A stretch of DNA of 31,255 nucleotides from Smittium culicis (lineage: Eukaryota > Kickxellomycota > Harpellomycetes > Harpellales > Legeriomycetaceae), in NCBI GenBank assembly GCA_001970855.1, contig LSSN01000316.1, positions 8,489-39,743 on the forward strand. The letters run 5' to 3'. This document shows positions 1 to 10,546 of the stretch, piece after piece. The stretch's first letter is position 1; the number at the start of each line of letters is the position of its first letter. Under the pieces are notes generated by a model. That model did not search any database and was not told the DNA's origin. It saw only the letters and a list, made by a program, of their open reading frames with translations. The translations under genes and the position numbers were made by a program.

Positions 1-14
1 CCCCCCCCCCCCCC
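1..14. other. Poly-C run at the contig edge
   Basis: The window opens with 14 consecutive C residues. It is not a telomere-type repeat. It may be the edge of a low-complexity tract at which assembly stopped, or a sequencing artefact. Confidence 0.8.
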
Positions 15-185
15 GCACCTATCACTTCTACGCTGACATCGCTGTTTCTGCCGCCTACACTTAACCAAGCGAGTCTTGCAACTAGCCCAGCTCTGTCTAC
101 ACTTAACCAAGCGAGCCTTACTATCAGACCAGCCCAGTTTATACTTAACATAGCGAGTCTGGCTGAGCTAAGCCGATCTACTTAA
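3..185 (+). CDS. Possible 3' end of a repeat-containing protein gene (partial)
   Basis: A + strand frame is open from the window edge to TAA at 183-185. It would encode about 60 residues: a proline run from the C-tract, then roughly three 14-residue repeats. The repeats begin TLNQASLAT, TLNQASLTI and ILNIASLAE. The 42-bp period is a multiple of three, as expected if the tract is translated. I recognise no family. Against it, the antisense frame is also largely open through the repeats, since a unit divisible by three keeps any stop-free frame open. The C-run may also hide a frameshift. It may be only a noncoding minisatellite. Confidence 0.22.
   Translation, partial: PPPPAPITSTLTSLFLPPTLNQASLATSPALSTLNQASLTIRPAQFILNIASLAELSRST
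56..181. repeat. 42-bp tandem repeat, three units
   Basis: Three diverged head-to-tail units start at 56, 98 and 140, each exactly 42 bp. Each begins TACACTTAACCAAGCGAG or a close variant (TATACTTAACATAGCGAG in the third). A further degraded unit may follow up to about 195. The tract is clearly more GC-rich than the intergenic DNA further right. Confidence 0.85.
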
Positions 186-457
186 GTCGAGACTATTATT
201 GGAGCGCTTAGAACTGTGCGTCAATTAGTAATTCCTTTCAGCTATTGTGATCTTGGGCCTATGAAAAGATCTACCCATATACTTATCGCTGATAAATCTA
301 CAATCTTTGCGCACCCAATAAAATCTTGTTCCGCCATTTTGCTGTACTAATAGCCCTCTTGCGAATTCTCTCACCTAATATACTCACGAATTTTCATTAC
401 ATAATAACTCCTACCCCCCCATTACCTATCTGTACAATTTTCTTTAATTACTGCTAC
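186..457. other. Intergenic, no gene seen
   Basis: Mixed-composition DNA between the minisatellite and the PFKFB core promoter. The open frames here are short and look like chance: they have no recognisable domain and their composition follows the C-rich, G-poor strand bias. I see no RNA gene. Confidence 0.5.
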
Positions 458-520
458 TATATAAACCACCGCCCCCTCCCTCTTCTCTTCTCTTCTCTCC
501 ACAGCCATATCCATACCAAA
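458..520 (+). promoter_or_regulatory. Candidate PFKFB core promoter: TATA box plus CT-rich block
   Basis: A canonical TATATAAA occurs at 458-465. It is followed at about 470-503 by a nearly pure C/T tract (CCCCCTCCC, then repeated TCTTC). A TATA box followed by a pyrimidine-rich start zone is a common arrangement in fungal genes. It would give a 5' leader of roughly 310-340 nt before the ATG at 832. A second AT motif, TATATA at 807-812, is only 20 nt from the ATG and is a poorer candidate. Confidence 0.4.
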
Positions 521-831
521 GCTATAACAGCTTAATTCTACTGTTTTATATCAAGTAACACTATATTTATGCCGCTAAACCCATCCGATCACTTTCTGAT
601 ACATACCAAACTTGTTTATTGATATCTATTATCTTTACCCTACCTCAAACAAAATTTAAAGAGCCTCTCTCTTTTTCCTACTCTCACCCAATTCCTCGCA
701 CTCCCTATTTACCGTCCCTATTCCCTTTCTTTTCACCATCAGCCTCCCCAAATTCCTGCGTACATAGCCTGAATTTCATAGTTTTCTTTCTTTCCCCTAC
801 TTTATTTATATAGAATATACAATATTACAAA

Positions 832-3672
832 ATGAGAGTAGTAAATAGTACAAGAATCGCCGTCGTAGTAAGTCCCATATTCCCTCCACTATTAATACTT
901 GAATTTACCCTTTCATTACCTCAAAACTATAAAAAAAAATTATTTCCTTCACTTTCGCCGCTCATTAGCTGATAGGCCTCCCCGCCCGTGGGAAAACTTA
1001 CATTGGAAGAAAAAGTACTTCATTTTACCTTTTATATTTTACCTTTTATATTTTCCTCGCCCTATTGGTCCAACAGCTTTATCGATTATACTAATTCACT
1101 AAACTTTATAATTCAAAAAGTCCATAGATATCTTGAATGGCTAGGTGTCAGCTGTAAGGTATTTAACGTCGGTGAATACAGAAGAAAAAATGTCGGCTCT
1201 TACTCTGGTCACGAATTCTTCGATACCACCAACCCCACTTTCGAAAAGATTCGCGCTGATTGTGCCTCTGAAGCCCTTGACGACTTAATCTCTTGGTTCG
1301 ACTCTAACAATTCCGGTGTCGCCATCTACGACGCTACAAACTCCACCTTGAAAAGAAGAAAACTCGTCTATTCCCGCTGCAAAGAAAATTCTATCGACGT
1401 CATGTTCGCTGAAAGCTGGTGTGACGACGAAGAGCTAATTATGAAAAATATCTTGGAAGTCAAAAAGTCTAGCCCCGATTACGCTGGCGTAACTGACTTC
1501 ACTAAAGTTATAGACGATTTCAAATTGAGAATTTCTCATTATAACGGCGTCTACCAACAAGTCGGAACTAAACCTGACCCTAATAACCCCATCCCTGAAC
1601 TCCAGGATTATGACGAGTCCCAGCTAACTTACGTTAGAAAAATAAACGTCGGTGCCCAAATGGTCATCAATCGCATCAAAGACTACATGCAATCTAGAAT
1701 CGTCTTCTTCCTAATGAATATCCACATCACTCCCCGCTCTATTCTCTTCAGCAGACACGGCGAAAGTGAGTATAACCAGCTAGGCCTCCTCGGTGGCGAT
1801 TCCGGCTTAAGCCCAAATGGCTTGAAATATGCTAGCGCCTTACCCGCCCTAGTCTCTAAAATTATGGGCGATAAAAAACTCTGCGTTTGGACTTCAACCC
1901 TCAAACGCACCATCCAAACCGCCTCCCATCTTAGCCACAATAAAATCCAGTTCAAAGCCCTTGATGAAATTGACGCTGGTCTTTGTGATGGCCTCTCTTA
2001 CGCAGATGTCAAAGAAAGGTATCCCGAAGAATATGCCACTAGAAAAGAAAATAAATTCGAGTTTAGATACCATGGCGGAGAATCTTACAGAGACGTCGTT
2101 TTGCGCTTAGAGCCCATCATCATGGAACTTGAAAGACAACAAAATATTATGATCGTCTCCCACCAAGCTGTCTTACGCTGTATCTACGCCTACTTTTTGG
2201 AAGTCTCCCCCTCTGAACTCCCCTACATCAAAATCCCATTACACACAGTTATGAAACTTACCTGGACCGCTTATGGCTGTGAAGCTCAGATGTACTCTTT
2301 GGATATTAAAGCCGTGGACACCCATATTACCAAACCTAAATCAGCTGGAAAGTCTGAAAAGCTTGACATTAAAATCCCTGCTTCTAACCCATCCCCCTCT
2401 AGCACTGCTAACAGCACCCCTATAACAGCTACCCCCTCAAGCGCCTTAAAAAGCTCCAGTGATATCGCCCCCAGCTCTGAGCCCGTTTTAAATAAGGATC
2501 TAGCTATCCCTGATAGTAATGGTGGCTCCAATTTGAACCGCAAATTCTCCTTAATAAATAAAAATCAAAGAGTTGAAAAGCACTTTGAAATTATTGGTTT
2601 CCCTAACACTATTGCTAATAACTCAAAACTCTTCTACAACAACGCCGTACCTCAAATTAACACTGACGATTCGATTTTTGCAATGGAAGCTCAGCCTGTT
2701 GCCTCCCCACAAAATACCAGCTTTTTAAATGAACAAATGCCTCACATTTTAAAAAATAATGGTTCGGTTAGCACCAAACCTCCCCTCGCCAAAAACCAAC
2801 CCTCTGGTCTACCTATTAAACCCAGCCACTCTGGAAGCTCTAATAGCTCTCTGCCTTTCAAATACCAAATATCAGATTCTAATTCAATAAACCTTGAAAC
2901 TGAAAATGATTCTTCAATTAAAGATGGTGTCTCTGCAGTTCTCGATAAACCTGATAATGCCAATCTTCATAACAACTTGACCATAACCCCCTGTAATATT
3001 GAAGATCTCGTCTCCCAACCACGCTATAACGGTTTGGCCCCAGGCTCTGTTTACCCGCTTGGCTCGATTATTAGCAACCAAGTCACACCCTGTGAATCTC
3101 GATCCGATTCCCCCTCGATTTTGTCTCGTAGCGGCTCTCTCTCCCCAGTCAATAAAGATAAACAAAGCTTGCTTTCAAGTATTTTGTCCAGTGAAAATAA
3201 TTTTTTTGATGGAAACATTAGCAGTATCTCATCCAACAACTCAAACTTTGAAAATAGTCATAGCGAAAATAACTCTTATAAAACTCTGGCTGATATCAAA
3301 CCTAACGATGCAAAAGGTTCCTCCGAAATATCTCCATTTGATGGATCACAAGATAAATACTTAGCAAACAATACCGTTAATGGTGGTGTCCCAATAAATC
3401 TGAGCTCAAAAAATGAATCAGCTGATTCTGACCTCTCAAAAAGTGACAACAGCAGCGCCTGCTCTTTCGAAAAGAAAATCAGTAAAACTAATTCTGCTCT
3501 CGGGTTATCCATAGAAAAAATCGAAAAACTCGAACTCAACGGGTATGGAAAAGTTAAAGTCATCCAGACAAAGCCCGCTTTAGCCCTATCTTTCACACAA
3601 CCTTCAAACATGGATAAACTTGGCAAAATTAGCGCAATCAAGCAAGGTTTGACTGGCCTTGATACTTTGTAA
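832..3672 (+). CDS. PFKFB: 6-phosphofructo-2-kinase/fructose-2,6-bisphosphatase, three exons
   Basis: Bifunctional cytosolic enzyme that makes and hydrolyses fructose 2,6-bisphosphate. My exons are 832-867, 969-1014 and 1121-3672 (2,634 nt, 877 residues). Exon 1 encodes MRVVNSTRIAVV; TAG at 811-813 precedes the ATG in frame. Exon 2 carries the P-loop GLPARGKT (residues 15-22). Exon 3 continues with RYLEWLG and KVFNVGEYRRK, then the kinase-domain IYDATNST. The phosphatase half has RHGESEYN (239-246, phospho-accepting His240), GGDSGLS, LDEIDAGLCDG and VSHQAVLRC (His375). Both catalytic histidines are present, so the phosphatase should be active, unlike yeast Pfk26 where the phospho-accepting histidine is replaced. 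After about residue 430 comes a Ser/Asn/Pro-rich tail of some 440 residues with no recognised domain, far longer than in animal isoforms (about 470-530 aa in total). Codons often end in C, unlike muskelin. Confidence 0.95.
868..968 (+). other. PFKFB intron 1 (101 nt)
   Basis: Starts GTAAGT at 868 and ends CATTAG at 968, phase 0. Removing it joins IAVV to [10 protein letters not shown], the expected order for this family. A TATTAAT at about 890 could serve as branch site. Confidence 0.85.
1015..1120 (+). other. PFKFB intron 2 (106 nt)
   Basis: Starts GTACTT at 1015 and ends AAAAAG at 1120, phase 1. TACTAAT at about 1089-1095 is a near-perfect branch site 25 nt before the acceptor. Splicing gives [22 protein letters not shown], which matches the family. 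The acceptor lacks a pyrimidine tract, so the exact acceptor base is the weakest point. Confidence 0.8.
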
Positions 3673-3878
3673 TATCTCTTTTTAAAAAATTTCTTTTATT
3701 TGTAACCCTTCTCTTACACACACATCGTATTTTATTTCTATCATTATCATTTTCTTAATAACACTATTTTTTCTTTAAACATTTAATAAATCCCTCTATA
3801 TTTGTACAACCTTTTTTTCCTACACTCCTTAATTATAAATTACTCAATACGTTTTTTTTTTTTCGGTACATCAAACGA
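3673..3878 (+). other. PFKFB 3' flank with polyadenylation signal
   Basis: AT-rich, T-rich sequence directly after the stop codon. AATAAA at 3785-3790 is a plausible poly(A) signal about 115 nt past the stop, followed by T-rich tracts. No coding is seen. Confidence 0.45.
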
Positions 3879-4111
3879 TATTTTGCCGATTCTAAATGAA
3901 AGACGCATTCAATAGTCTAATTAGTTGCTGTGTAAAAAAGCACAATGTGCTATAACGCAACAAAAAAAATTAAAACTTTAATTTAACAAATAACTTTACT
4001 GAAAATAGAAATACATATCTAATGACCCAATGAAGTTTTTGATTAAAATATTATCAGCTCGATAAAATCATGCTGCAACAAAATTCCTCTCCTCATTCAG
4101 AATCTCCCATA
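3879..4111 (-). mobile_element. MITE copy A (TA-flanked, 229 bp)
   Basis: Non-autonomous inverted-repeat element at 3881-4109, flanked by TA at 3879-3880 and 4110-4111. The right end, CATTCAGAATCTCCCA, and the adjoining CTGCAACAAAATTCCTC match the reverse complement of the left end of the copy at 10296. The left end, GCCGATTCTAAATGAAAG, is the degraded opposite terminus. Orientation is reversed relative to that copy. It lies about 200 bp downstream of the PFKFB stop codon. Confidence 0.75.
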
Positions 4112-4392
4112 TGTCTACATAGAAAATAATCCCACTCATGTATTTGTTTAAAGATGTTACTATTAACAGCATTTGTAATTATAATTGGCTAATTGATTTA
4201 TGCCAGTTATATATTGGGATTTATTCAATTTAATGCCCAATAACGTATTGAACCTGTACTTTTACTTTTTTTTTTGCATAATATGTGGCTAATTTTTTGT
4301 AGCTCTATAAAAAAAAAAGTAGTATCTAATCGCTACTAATAATAGTTATTAACGCCCTTTTCGCCCCATTGTATGTATCTCTTATTTATCAT

Positions 4393-4410
4393 TTTATTTA
4401 TTTATTTATT
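4393..4410. repeat. (TTTA)n microsatellite
   Basis: About four and a half perfect TTTA units. A simple repeat of the kind common in AT-rich intergenic DNA. Confidence 0.8.
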
Positions 4411-4590
4411 CATTTGGTTATAAAAACACGATTTTATCTGGTGAACAGGAATCATCTTTTTTGGATACGTTTTTTCCCATGAATTCGTGTTTTTTTAATC
4501 TTTTTTTTTTAAATATATTCGAACATATTGGACGACTAAATCTAATAAAATATTCGAAACGAGGTTTAAAATAGTAAATGCGTGCTTAAA

Positions 4591-4684
4591 GGGCGAAATG
4601 AGATAAACATTTGCTACAAGATATTTGTTTATCGCTGAACGCCAGATTTTCGTCCTTTCTCTACTAAGAACCATTCGGTTCTTA
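4591..4684. other. Cluster of nested hairpins
   Basis: GATAAACA (4602-4609) pairs with TGTTTATC (4626-4633). Around it, GGGCGAAA (4591-4598) can pair with TTTCGTCC (4649-4656), with one G-U pair on the + strand RNA. Just downstream, TAAGAACC (4665-4672) and GGTTCTTA (4677-4684) form a perfect 8-bp stem with a 4-nt loop. The block is less AT-rich than its surroundings. It could be a structured RNA, a transposon end, or chance. No function is assigned. Confidence 0.4.
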
Positions 4685-7110
4685 TGGCTAGGTATCGAAA
4701 AATTATGAAAATTTTTTGTTTTTTTCTCGAGTAAATTACCAAATTCTAACTAAAATCGAGTATTGTTGTTTTCTTTGTAATTTTGAAAAACCCACACCCT
4801 ACCCCAAAAAAACTTTTTTATAATATTTATCTATAACACTTTCATCTCTTTAAATAATATATATAAACCGCCATCCAAAAATATCGATTAAATATTTTTT
4901 AACGAGGGAAAAGGTGGATAAAAGATGAAGCTAAAATTTTATAATTAAAGTCAAAAAGTTAAATTGTCTAAAATAATGATTTTTCATAATAATGAATTAA
5001 ATTTTTTAGTGCTTTATAATATACTTGAATATTAAAGTATCTAAATCAAACACAATCACAAAAAAAGCATACTATTACACAAATTATAGTATCCTTATCC
5101 TATATCGAAAATCATTTTGCTATAAAGATTGAGTGAGCGTTTTTAATTGTGAAATAATAAAAGAAAAAATCTAATGTTGATTAAAAGTATAAATAATAAT
5201 CACTTTTAATTTTTATAGATCATTTTAAAAATTTTTTTAAATATTTCTGTTTTAATTATTAAAATTTTTTAAAATAAACATATAAAATCGAATTTTTAAA
5301 GGAAAATTCTGGATAATCCTTTGCAAGAATAATATATAATCAAATCTTAATCTTTTGGGGGTTGTTTTTATCCAATTTAATTTTTACTTATCTTCAAATT
5401 TTAAATGAAGCTTTAATTTCAATTATAATATTTATGAAATGGATTAAATATTTAATCTAATAATTTTCGCATAATTATTAACAATAAAAATCTAGTGAAA
5501 ATAATAATCTATCATTGAAATAACCTCATATATATTGGACATAGTAATTCCTATACGCAAGCGATATTTTCATTCTTTGATATTTACTATACTCGAATTG
5601 TAATTATTTCTTTTTTAAACTCTTGAATCTTGAAAATTCTTAATAAATAGCATAAAATATACGAAAAGCACCTAAATGATATAGTATGTTACAAAGTATT
5701 TAACTATACTTTTATATTATAATACATTAGTTTTTTTAGAATCGTTAGATTCAGCTATTTAAGAATTATCTCTATCATCTAAAATAAATTGAGCCATGAA
5801 TTGTTAGTTTAATAAATATTATATATGGGATATACTGTGAGAAGAAAGATTTATTTACTTGATAATTATATTTGCTTATACTAATTAGATAAAGGTTTTG
5901 TTTGTATCAGGTAAAAAATTCAATAATATTTTCTGATTTTATTTAAAAATAAAAGTAACTATGTTAAGTAGATGAAAATTTATTTGAAAATTCTAACTCT
6001 TTGAAATAATCTCTTATTTACTTATACTTATTTTTTGATTAAACTAAGGCTCAAAATATTTAAAATACATTTTAAATTTCTAATAAATTAAGTCATATAA
6101 AATTTTTAATATGTGTTTCAGGAATTATTTATTACAGCGGAATAATAATTTGCATAAGAATATACTAAATTATCTACGGCAAGAAATAAATAAAACTGAA
6201 AAATTAAACTTTTGAACAGTGGAAAATTAAGTCATATTTATTTTCAAGCTATATGAAATTTGATTAGAAAATCAAATTACAAAGATAGTTTGTGCGATAA
6301 TTTTATTAGTAAATTTTAAAAAATATTTTTTTTTGTATTAAACTTTGGTTGTTTTTCACAGTTATCAAAAAATTTTAACCTGGCTATGTTACTTTTATAA
6401 AATGAAAGAACATGCTACAATGATTATAATATATGGTACTAATAGTTTTATTTTTCCATTCTATTCGAAATTTTTATCTAAAATAGAGCTTTATTCAATT
6501 TTATATAAGGAATAAAAATTTTAAATATAATTAGTGAAATTATATAAAATTTTTTGCATGAAAAAAAGAGGATTCAAATAGTTATTAAGAAATTCTTTTT
6601 AAATCTTTGATATTTTAATTTAAAGTTCAATCTAAAGTTCATTTATATTATAGATATCATTTTCGGTATCTAAAGTTAATTTTTGCATTCTAGAATTTTT
6701 TACAATTATTATTTTTAAAAATTAAAAAAATTAAAGGGGCTAAAAATTTATATAAAGCAACAATACCTTTACTGAATTAAATAAAAAAATTCTTCATTAT
6801 AAAAAATCTTAAGTTTATTAGATTAACTATATAAATAATAATTTTATGAAATTAATCAAATTATAAATGTGATTATTATACTAGTATTTAAAATCTAATT
6901 TAGGTATTCTATCAAAATAATATATATGCTTACATCCCAAAAATTTTGTGATAAAAATTTTTGGATTTTGGATAATGTTTAACTATAAAAAACACAAAAT
7001 ATCAACTTCAATCCGGATGGTAAAATAATAAAATGTTTTTATAATCCAAAATTCGATTAAAATGTGATAATATATGATTTAGTGAAAATTTTAATAATTT
7101 TAATAATCTT

Positions 7111-7130
7111 TATAATATAATATAATATAA
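7111..7130. repeat. (TATAA)4 microsatellite
   Basis: Four perfect 5-bp units in AT-rich DNA. Confidence 0.8.
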
Positions 7131-9289
7131 TTTAAATTAATATAGTGCAATAAATCTCAATAATTTTTTTTATGAAACTGAATTTTATAAATTTCAAAAA
7201 AAATCCAGCATTCGATTTTTTTTATATGAATTATATATCTAGCTCATTTTAGTATATTAATAACTCGATAGAATTTATAACTAAGTTAAACTAAATTCGA
7301 TTTATCCAGTATTAATCAAAATAATTGGTTCATTTTTTTTATTAACATTATTTCTACTTTATATATCTGATAATTAGCTAAAATTAATGGGAATATGAGC
7401 TTAAGGACTATGAACCAGGAATTAGACAATATTTTGGTCCGAAGAAACCAATGATTAGAATTTAACCTTACATCAAGTATATTTTCCCCCAAAAATAGAT
7501 ATTTTAAATTATTAAGTTTCAAATCATTTTCAAAAATTAAATACAGGTTAAATTTTGCTATTCAGCGCATTTTAATGTTCTAATGAAATATATCTAAACT
7601 AAAAATATTAATTTTTAATCTATAACTTACAAAGCTGGTGTTTTATCAAATGTATCAAGTAATAGATGGTCTTGAAAATCATTAGAAATTAAATTTAAAA
7701 AAAAACTATATTTCACAGGAAAGGGTAAAAATCTGAAAACGTGTTTCAAATAATGGATATGTGATAGAAAAGATAGATCTTAATTAACAATATTTTTTAC
7801 GCTAAAATTAATTGACATTCTTTATTACAGCTTTAAATCACATCTTTGATAAGTATATTATAACATGTAAATTAAACATAAAATCATCAATTATATCTTG
7901 AAGGATAAATTTTAAGTTTTTATGATAAACTAATGGGCGAAAATCCTATTATTTTGATTCAGGATTTTAGTATCATGGCCCTAGAGATAATTTTTGATTA
8001 AAAATATTAAATTAATAGATAAGTGGAAATAGATGGAATTTTTTTGTATAATTTTTCAAAAACCTTAAAATAGATTGTATCTGATGTTAAAAATAAAACC
8101 TATAAGTCATAAAGCATTAGTAAAGTTAAATTGAATCTTAATACATAGTACTTTTCAACTATACACTCGATGTTTGCAACGAAAATATTTATACCCTAAA
8201 AAGATGATAAATTACTATAATTATTTTAATAATGAGATGAGATGAGTTGATATTTCTCAGGAAATAATATATTATATTACGTGATTTTTAATAAATTTCA
8301 ACATTTAAATTCTTGAATAATAATCGATGACATCTTTTCAATAATTTAAATACCGGATAAAAAGAATTTTTTAAACTAAATTTATAATTAGTGAATAATT
8401 TTAAAAAGTTGATTCGAACTCGAACAAAAAATTAAAAATATAAAGATATATTTTAGCATGATTTTTTTAATATAGTTTAGATATAAATATTGTTGTTACT
8501 TTTTTTCATATTAATTTCTAAATAGATGAAAGTTATGAGTAAAGTTATGGTCTATTAAAAAACTGTAATATTCGTATTTAATAAAGGTCACATTATTTTC
8601 GGACTAAAACAGTTTCTTACTCTATAGTACTAAAATAGCAGACAAAATTTTTATTAAAAGTAATAAAAATAGGCAATTTAACGTTCCAATATATAAATAA
8701 AAAAATTACATATGTGATTTTAAATACTTGAAAAAAAAAAGAAAAGAAATTTAATGATGAAATTTGGGAAATTTATCATCTTTTAGATTAGAATATAGGT
8801 TTATAGAATAAAAAAAACCCCACAGATTTAAAAAAAAAACAAAAACTAGTTGATTATTGTGCAGAAATAAATAAAAAGCGTAAATTATGAAATTTTTATA
8901 GATTGTATTAATATTAAAATTTAAAATGAAAATTTAAACCATAATCTAGAGATAAAATAAAATGACCAAATATTCAAAATTAATAGGAATAAACTAAAAA
9001 AAATTAATGAATTTAACACCCAATTCATAACACATATAATTTTTTTTTATAAATACCATAAATCAAATTTTAATACAGTTTTTAAAAGAAAATCCTTAGG
9101 ATTATATTATTTTTAGTTATTTTTTAAAATAATAAATAATTTCTACAAAAAAAGACAAATAAGAAGCAAAAATCATGCGGCTTTTAATGAAAAATTTGAA
9201 TTTTTTATGTTAAATAAAAAATTTATTTGTACTTATTTTTTATCTATCGCATTTCCCCCTCAGATTGCTTGTCAATTAATTTTCTAATT

Positions 9290-9545
9290 CAAATATACGA
9301 TTCTGAAAAAACCAAACCATTTTAATAGGTATAGTTTAATATTGACCCAAGAATTCCAAAACTGTTATTTTAATTGGCTTAGCTGAAAATGAATTTCAAT
9401 TTGTATTCAATTTATATTGAAATTGTTTATCGCTAAAAATGTATAACTTGTTTTAATATTAGTAATTTGTTTATGCGTTTTTTTCTAATGTGAAAATTTA
9501 AAAAAATACTTTCACAACGTATAAAATCTTATAAATTACTAAAAA
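9290..9545 (+). mobile_element. Likely decayed fifth MITE copy
   Basis: The left part reads CGATTCTGAAAAAACC and the interior carries ATTGGCTTAGCTGAAAATG, ATCGCTAAAAATGTATAA and TTTATGCGTTTTTTT, followed by TACTTTCACAACGTATAAAA. These blocks occur in the same order and spacing as in copies B and D of the MITE family. The right terminus and the TA flanks are lost. Boundaries are approximate. Confidence 0.4.
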
Positions 9546-9660
9546 AATAAGCTTATAATAATCACAATGCTTTAGATCACCTGTATTCGAATCAGTTACC
9601 TAGAGATATATACTAACTACAGTCTTAAGCTCTAGCGCGTATTATATTTGATTAGAGATA

Positions 9661-9743
9661 TAATGGCTGTGGAGTTTCTACCCACGATAGACTCAGTCGA
9701 TTTGAACTTAAGCCTACCTCCTTTAGCACTCTTCCAAATCACT
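9661..9743 (-). pseudogene. tRNA-Leu(UAA)-like relic
   Basis: The minus strand reads as a type II tRNA of 83 nt. The acceptor arms AGTGATT and AGCCATT pair 6 of 7. A D-arm-like TTGGAAGAGTGCTAAAGG and GGTAGG precede a loop CTTAAGT, whose anticodon is TAA (9708-9710). A short variable arm GACTGAGTC follows, then a T-arm GTGGG/TCCAC around a 7-nt loop, and AGCCATT at the 3' end. It resembles yeast tRNA-Leu(UAA) across the D-arm and anticodon loop. The D-stem (GCC changed to GAA), the anticodon stem and the TTC of the T-loop are damaged. No T-run terminator follows closely. I read it as a pseudogene or the tRNA-derived head of an old SINE, not a working tRNA. Confidence 0.5.
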
Positions 9744-10293
9744 TATTATTTGGGTAATTTTTTTTTTTAATTTTTATCTTTAGAGAAACAAGTTTTTTTA
9801 TGAGATAGTCTTAATTTATGTATTTTATATTTAAGTATATACTGATCTTAAATTTTCCTTAGTATTTATGAAGTATTAAAAATACGCTACATCGGGAGCT
9901 TTGGATTGGTGAGCATTAAAATGAGCTAACTTTTTTTTTAAAAAAAAAGACAAAAAAAAAACGTTGTGCAAGAATAAAAATTACAACTTTCTATAATTAT
10001 AAACTTTAAAAAAAATATCACAAGTATTTTGAAAACAATTATTTAACCTTTTCCGGGGACAACGCCTTTTTTTTCTTTCTTTTTAATGTCTATATTTTAT
10101 TGGTACGATAACAATAAAAGAGCATATGCAGTAAAATAAAAAAATAATAGTAAATTTGATGCAAGGCATATACAAAATAATATTCTGATACTAATTCTAC
10201 TATTGATAATGGACTAACCAATAGATTACTGTCGATATAATTTTTTATTTTTTAGAGCCATTCAAAGGCAAGTTTCCAAATGTAGACATACTA
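9744..10293. other. Intergenic, no gene seen
   Basis: AT-rich DNA with A- and T-runs between the tRNA-like relic and MITE copy B. At 10046 there is TTTAACCTTTTCCGGGGAC, reminiscent of a piggyBac-type end, but no convincing partner end is visible. Confidence 0.45.
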
Positions 10294-10545
10294 TATGGGG
10301 GATTCTGAACGAAGAAAGCACTTTGTTGCAGTTTAAATTTATTGGTTTGGGTATATTAAAATGTAAATATTATTGGTTGTATTGAAAAGGAATTTCGTTT
10401 TTTCTATTTATTCTTTTAATTGTGAAATTTTTATTTGCTTTAAAAAAGAAATGGTTTTGCTCATTGGTAATTAATCGCTTATGCAGTTTTATTCACTGTA
10501 ACACTTTACACTATAAATTGCCTCCTTCATAAAGAATCTCCCATA
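10294..10545 (+). mobile_element. MITE copy B (TA-flanked, 248 bp)
   Basis: Well-preserved member of the family, 10296-10543, with TA at 10294-10295 and 10544-10545. The left terminus TGGGGGATTCTGAACGAAG and the right terminus CTTCATAAAGAATCTCCCA are imperfect inverted repeats. The interior has no ORF. It is the same length as the copy at 23578 and alignable with it throughout. A TA duplication with an inverted repeat suggests mobilisation by a Tc1/mariner-type transposase; none is encoded in this window. Confidence 0.85.
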
Positions 10546-10546
10546 T

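Larger units (their letters stand above)
4112..9290. other. AT-rich gene desert, left part
   Basis: About 5.2 kb of very AT-rich DNA with stops in every frame. I see no coding, rRNA or tRNA signal. It contains simple repeats at 4393 and 7111 and a hairpin cluster at 4591-4684. A stretch at about 4141-4230 (ATTGGCTAATTGATTTATGC) faintly resembles the interior of the MITE family and may be another decayed copy. Confidence 0.6.

Noticed and set aside
1..14. Poly-C start as a telomere
   Set aside because: No telomeric repeat unit; only a homopolymer.
56..181. CRISPR-like array
   Set aside because: Units are directly adjacent and diverged, without spacers, in a eukaryotic context.
326..813. Short + frames in the PFKFB upstream region (326-535, 619-813)
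   Set aside because: Composition simply follows the C/T-rich strand; no motif, and they overlap the likely promoter and leader.
988..1120. GTG at 988 as the start of the PFKFB protein
   Set aside because: A eukaryotic gene would not start there; the stretch to 1120 has no family similarity and is mostly intron, while the P-loop lies in another frame in the same place.
1683..3641. Minus-strand and alternative-frame ORFs inside PFKFB
   Set aside because: Shadows of the real coding frame, which has strong family motifs over the catalytic half.
4350..4600. TTAACGCCCTTTTCGCC at 4351 and TTAAAGGGCG at 4587 as ends of a TTAA element
   Set aside because: The right-hand TTAA is on the wrong side of the repeat for a target duplication.
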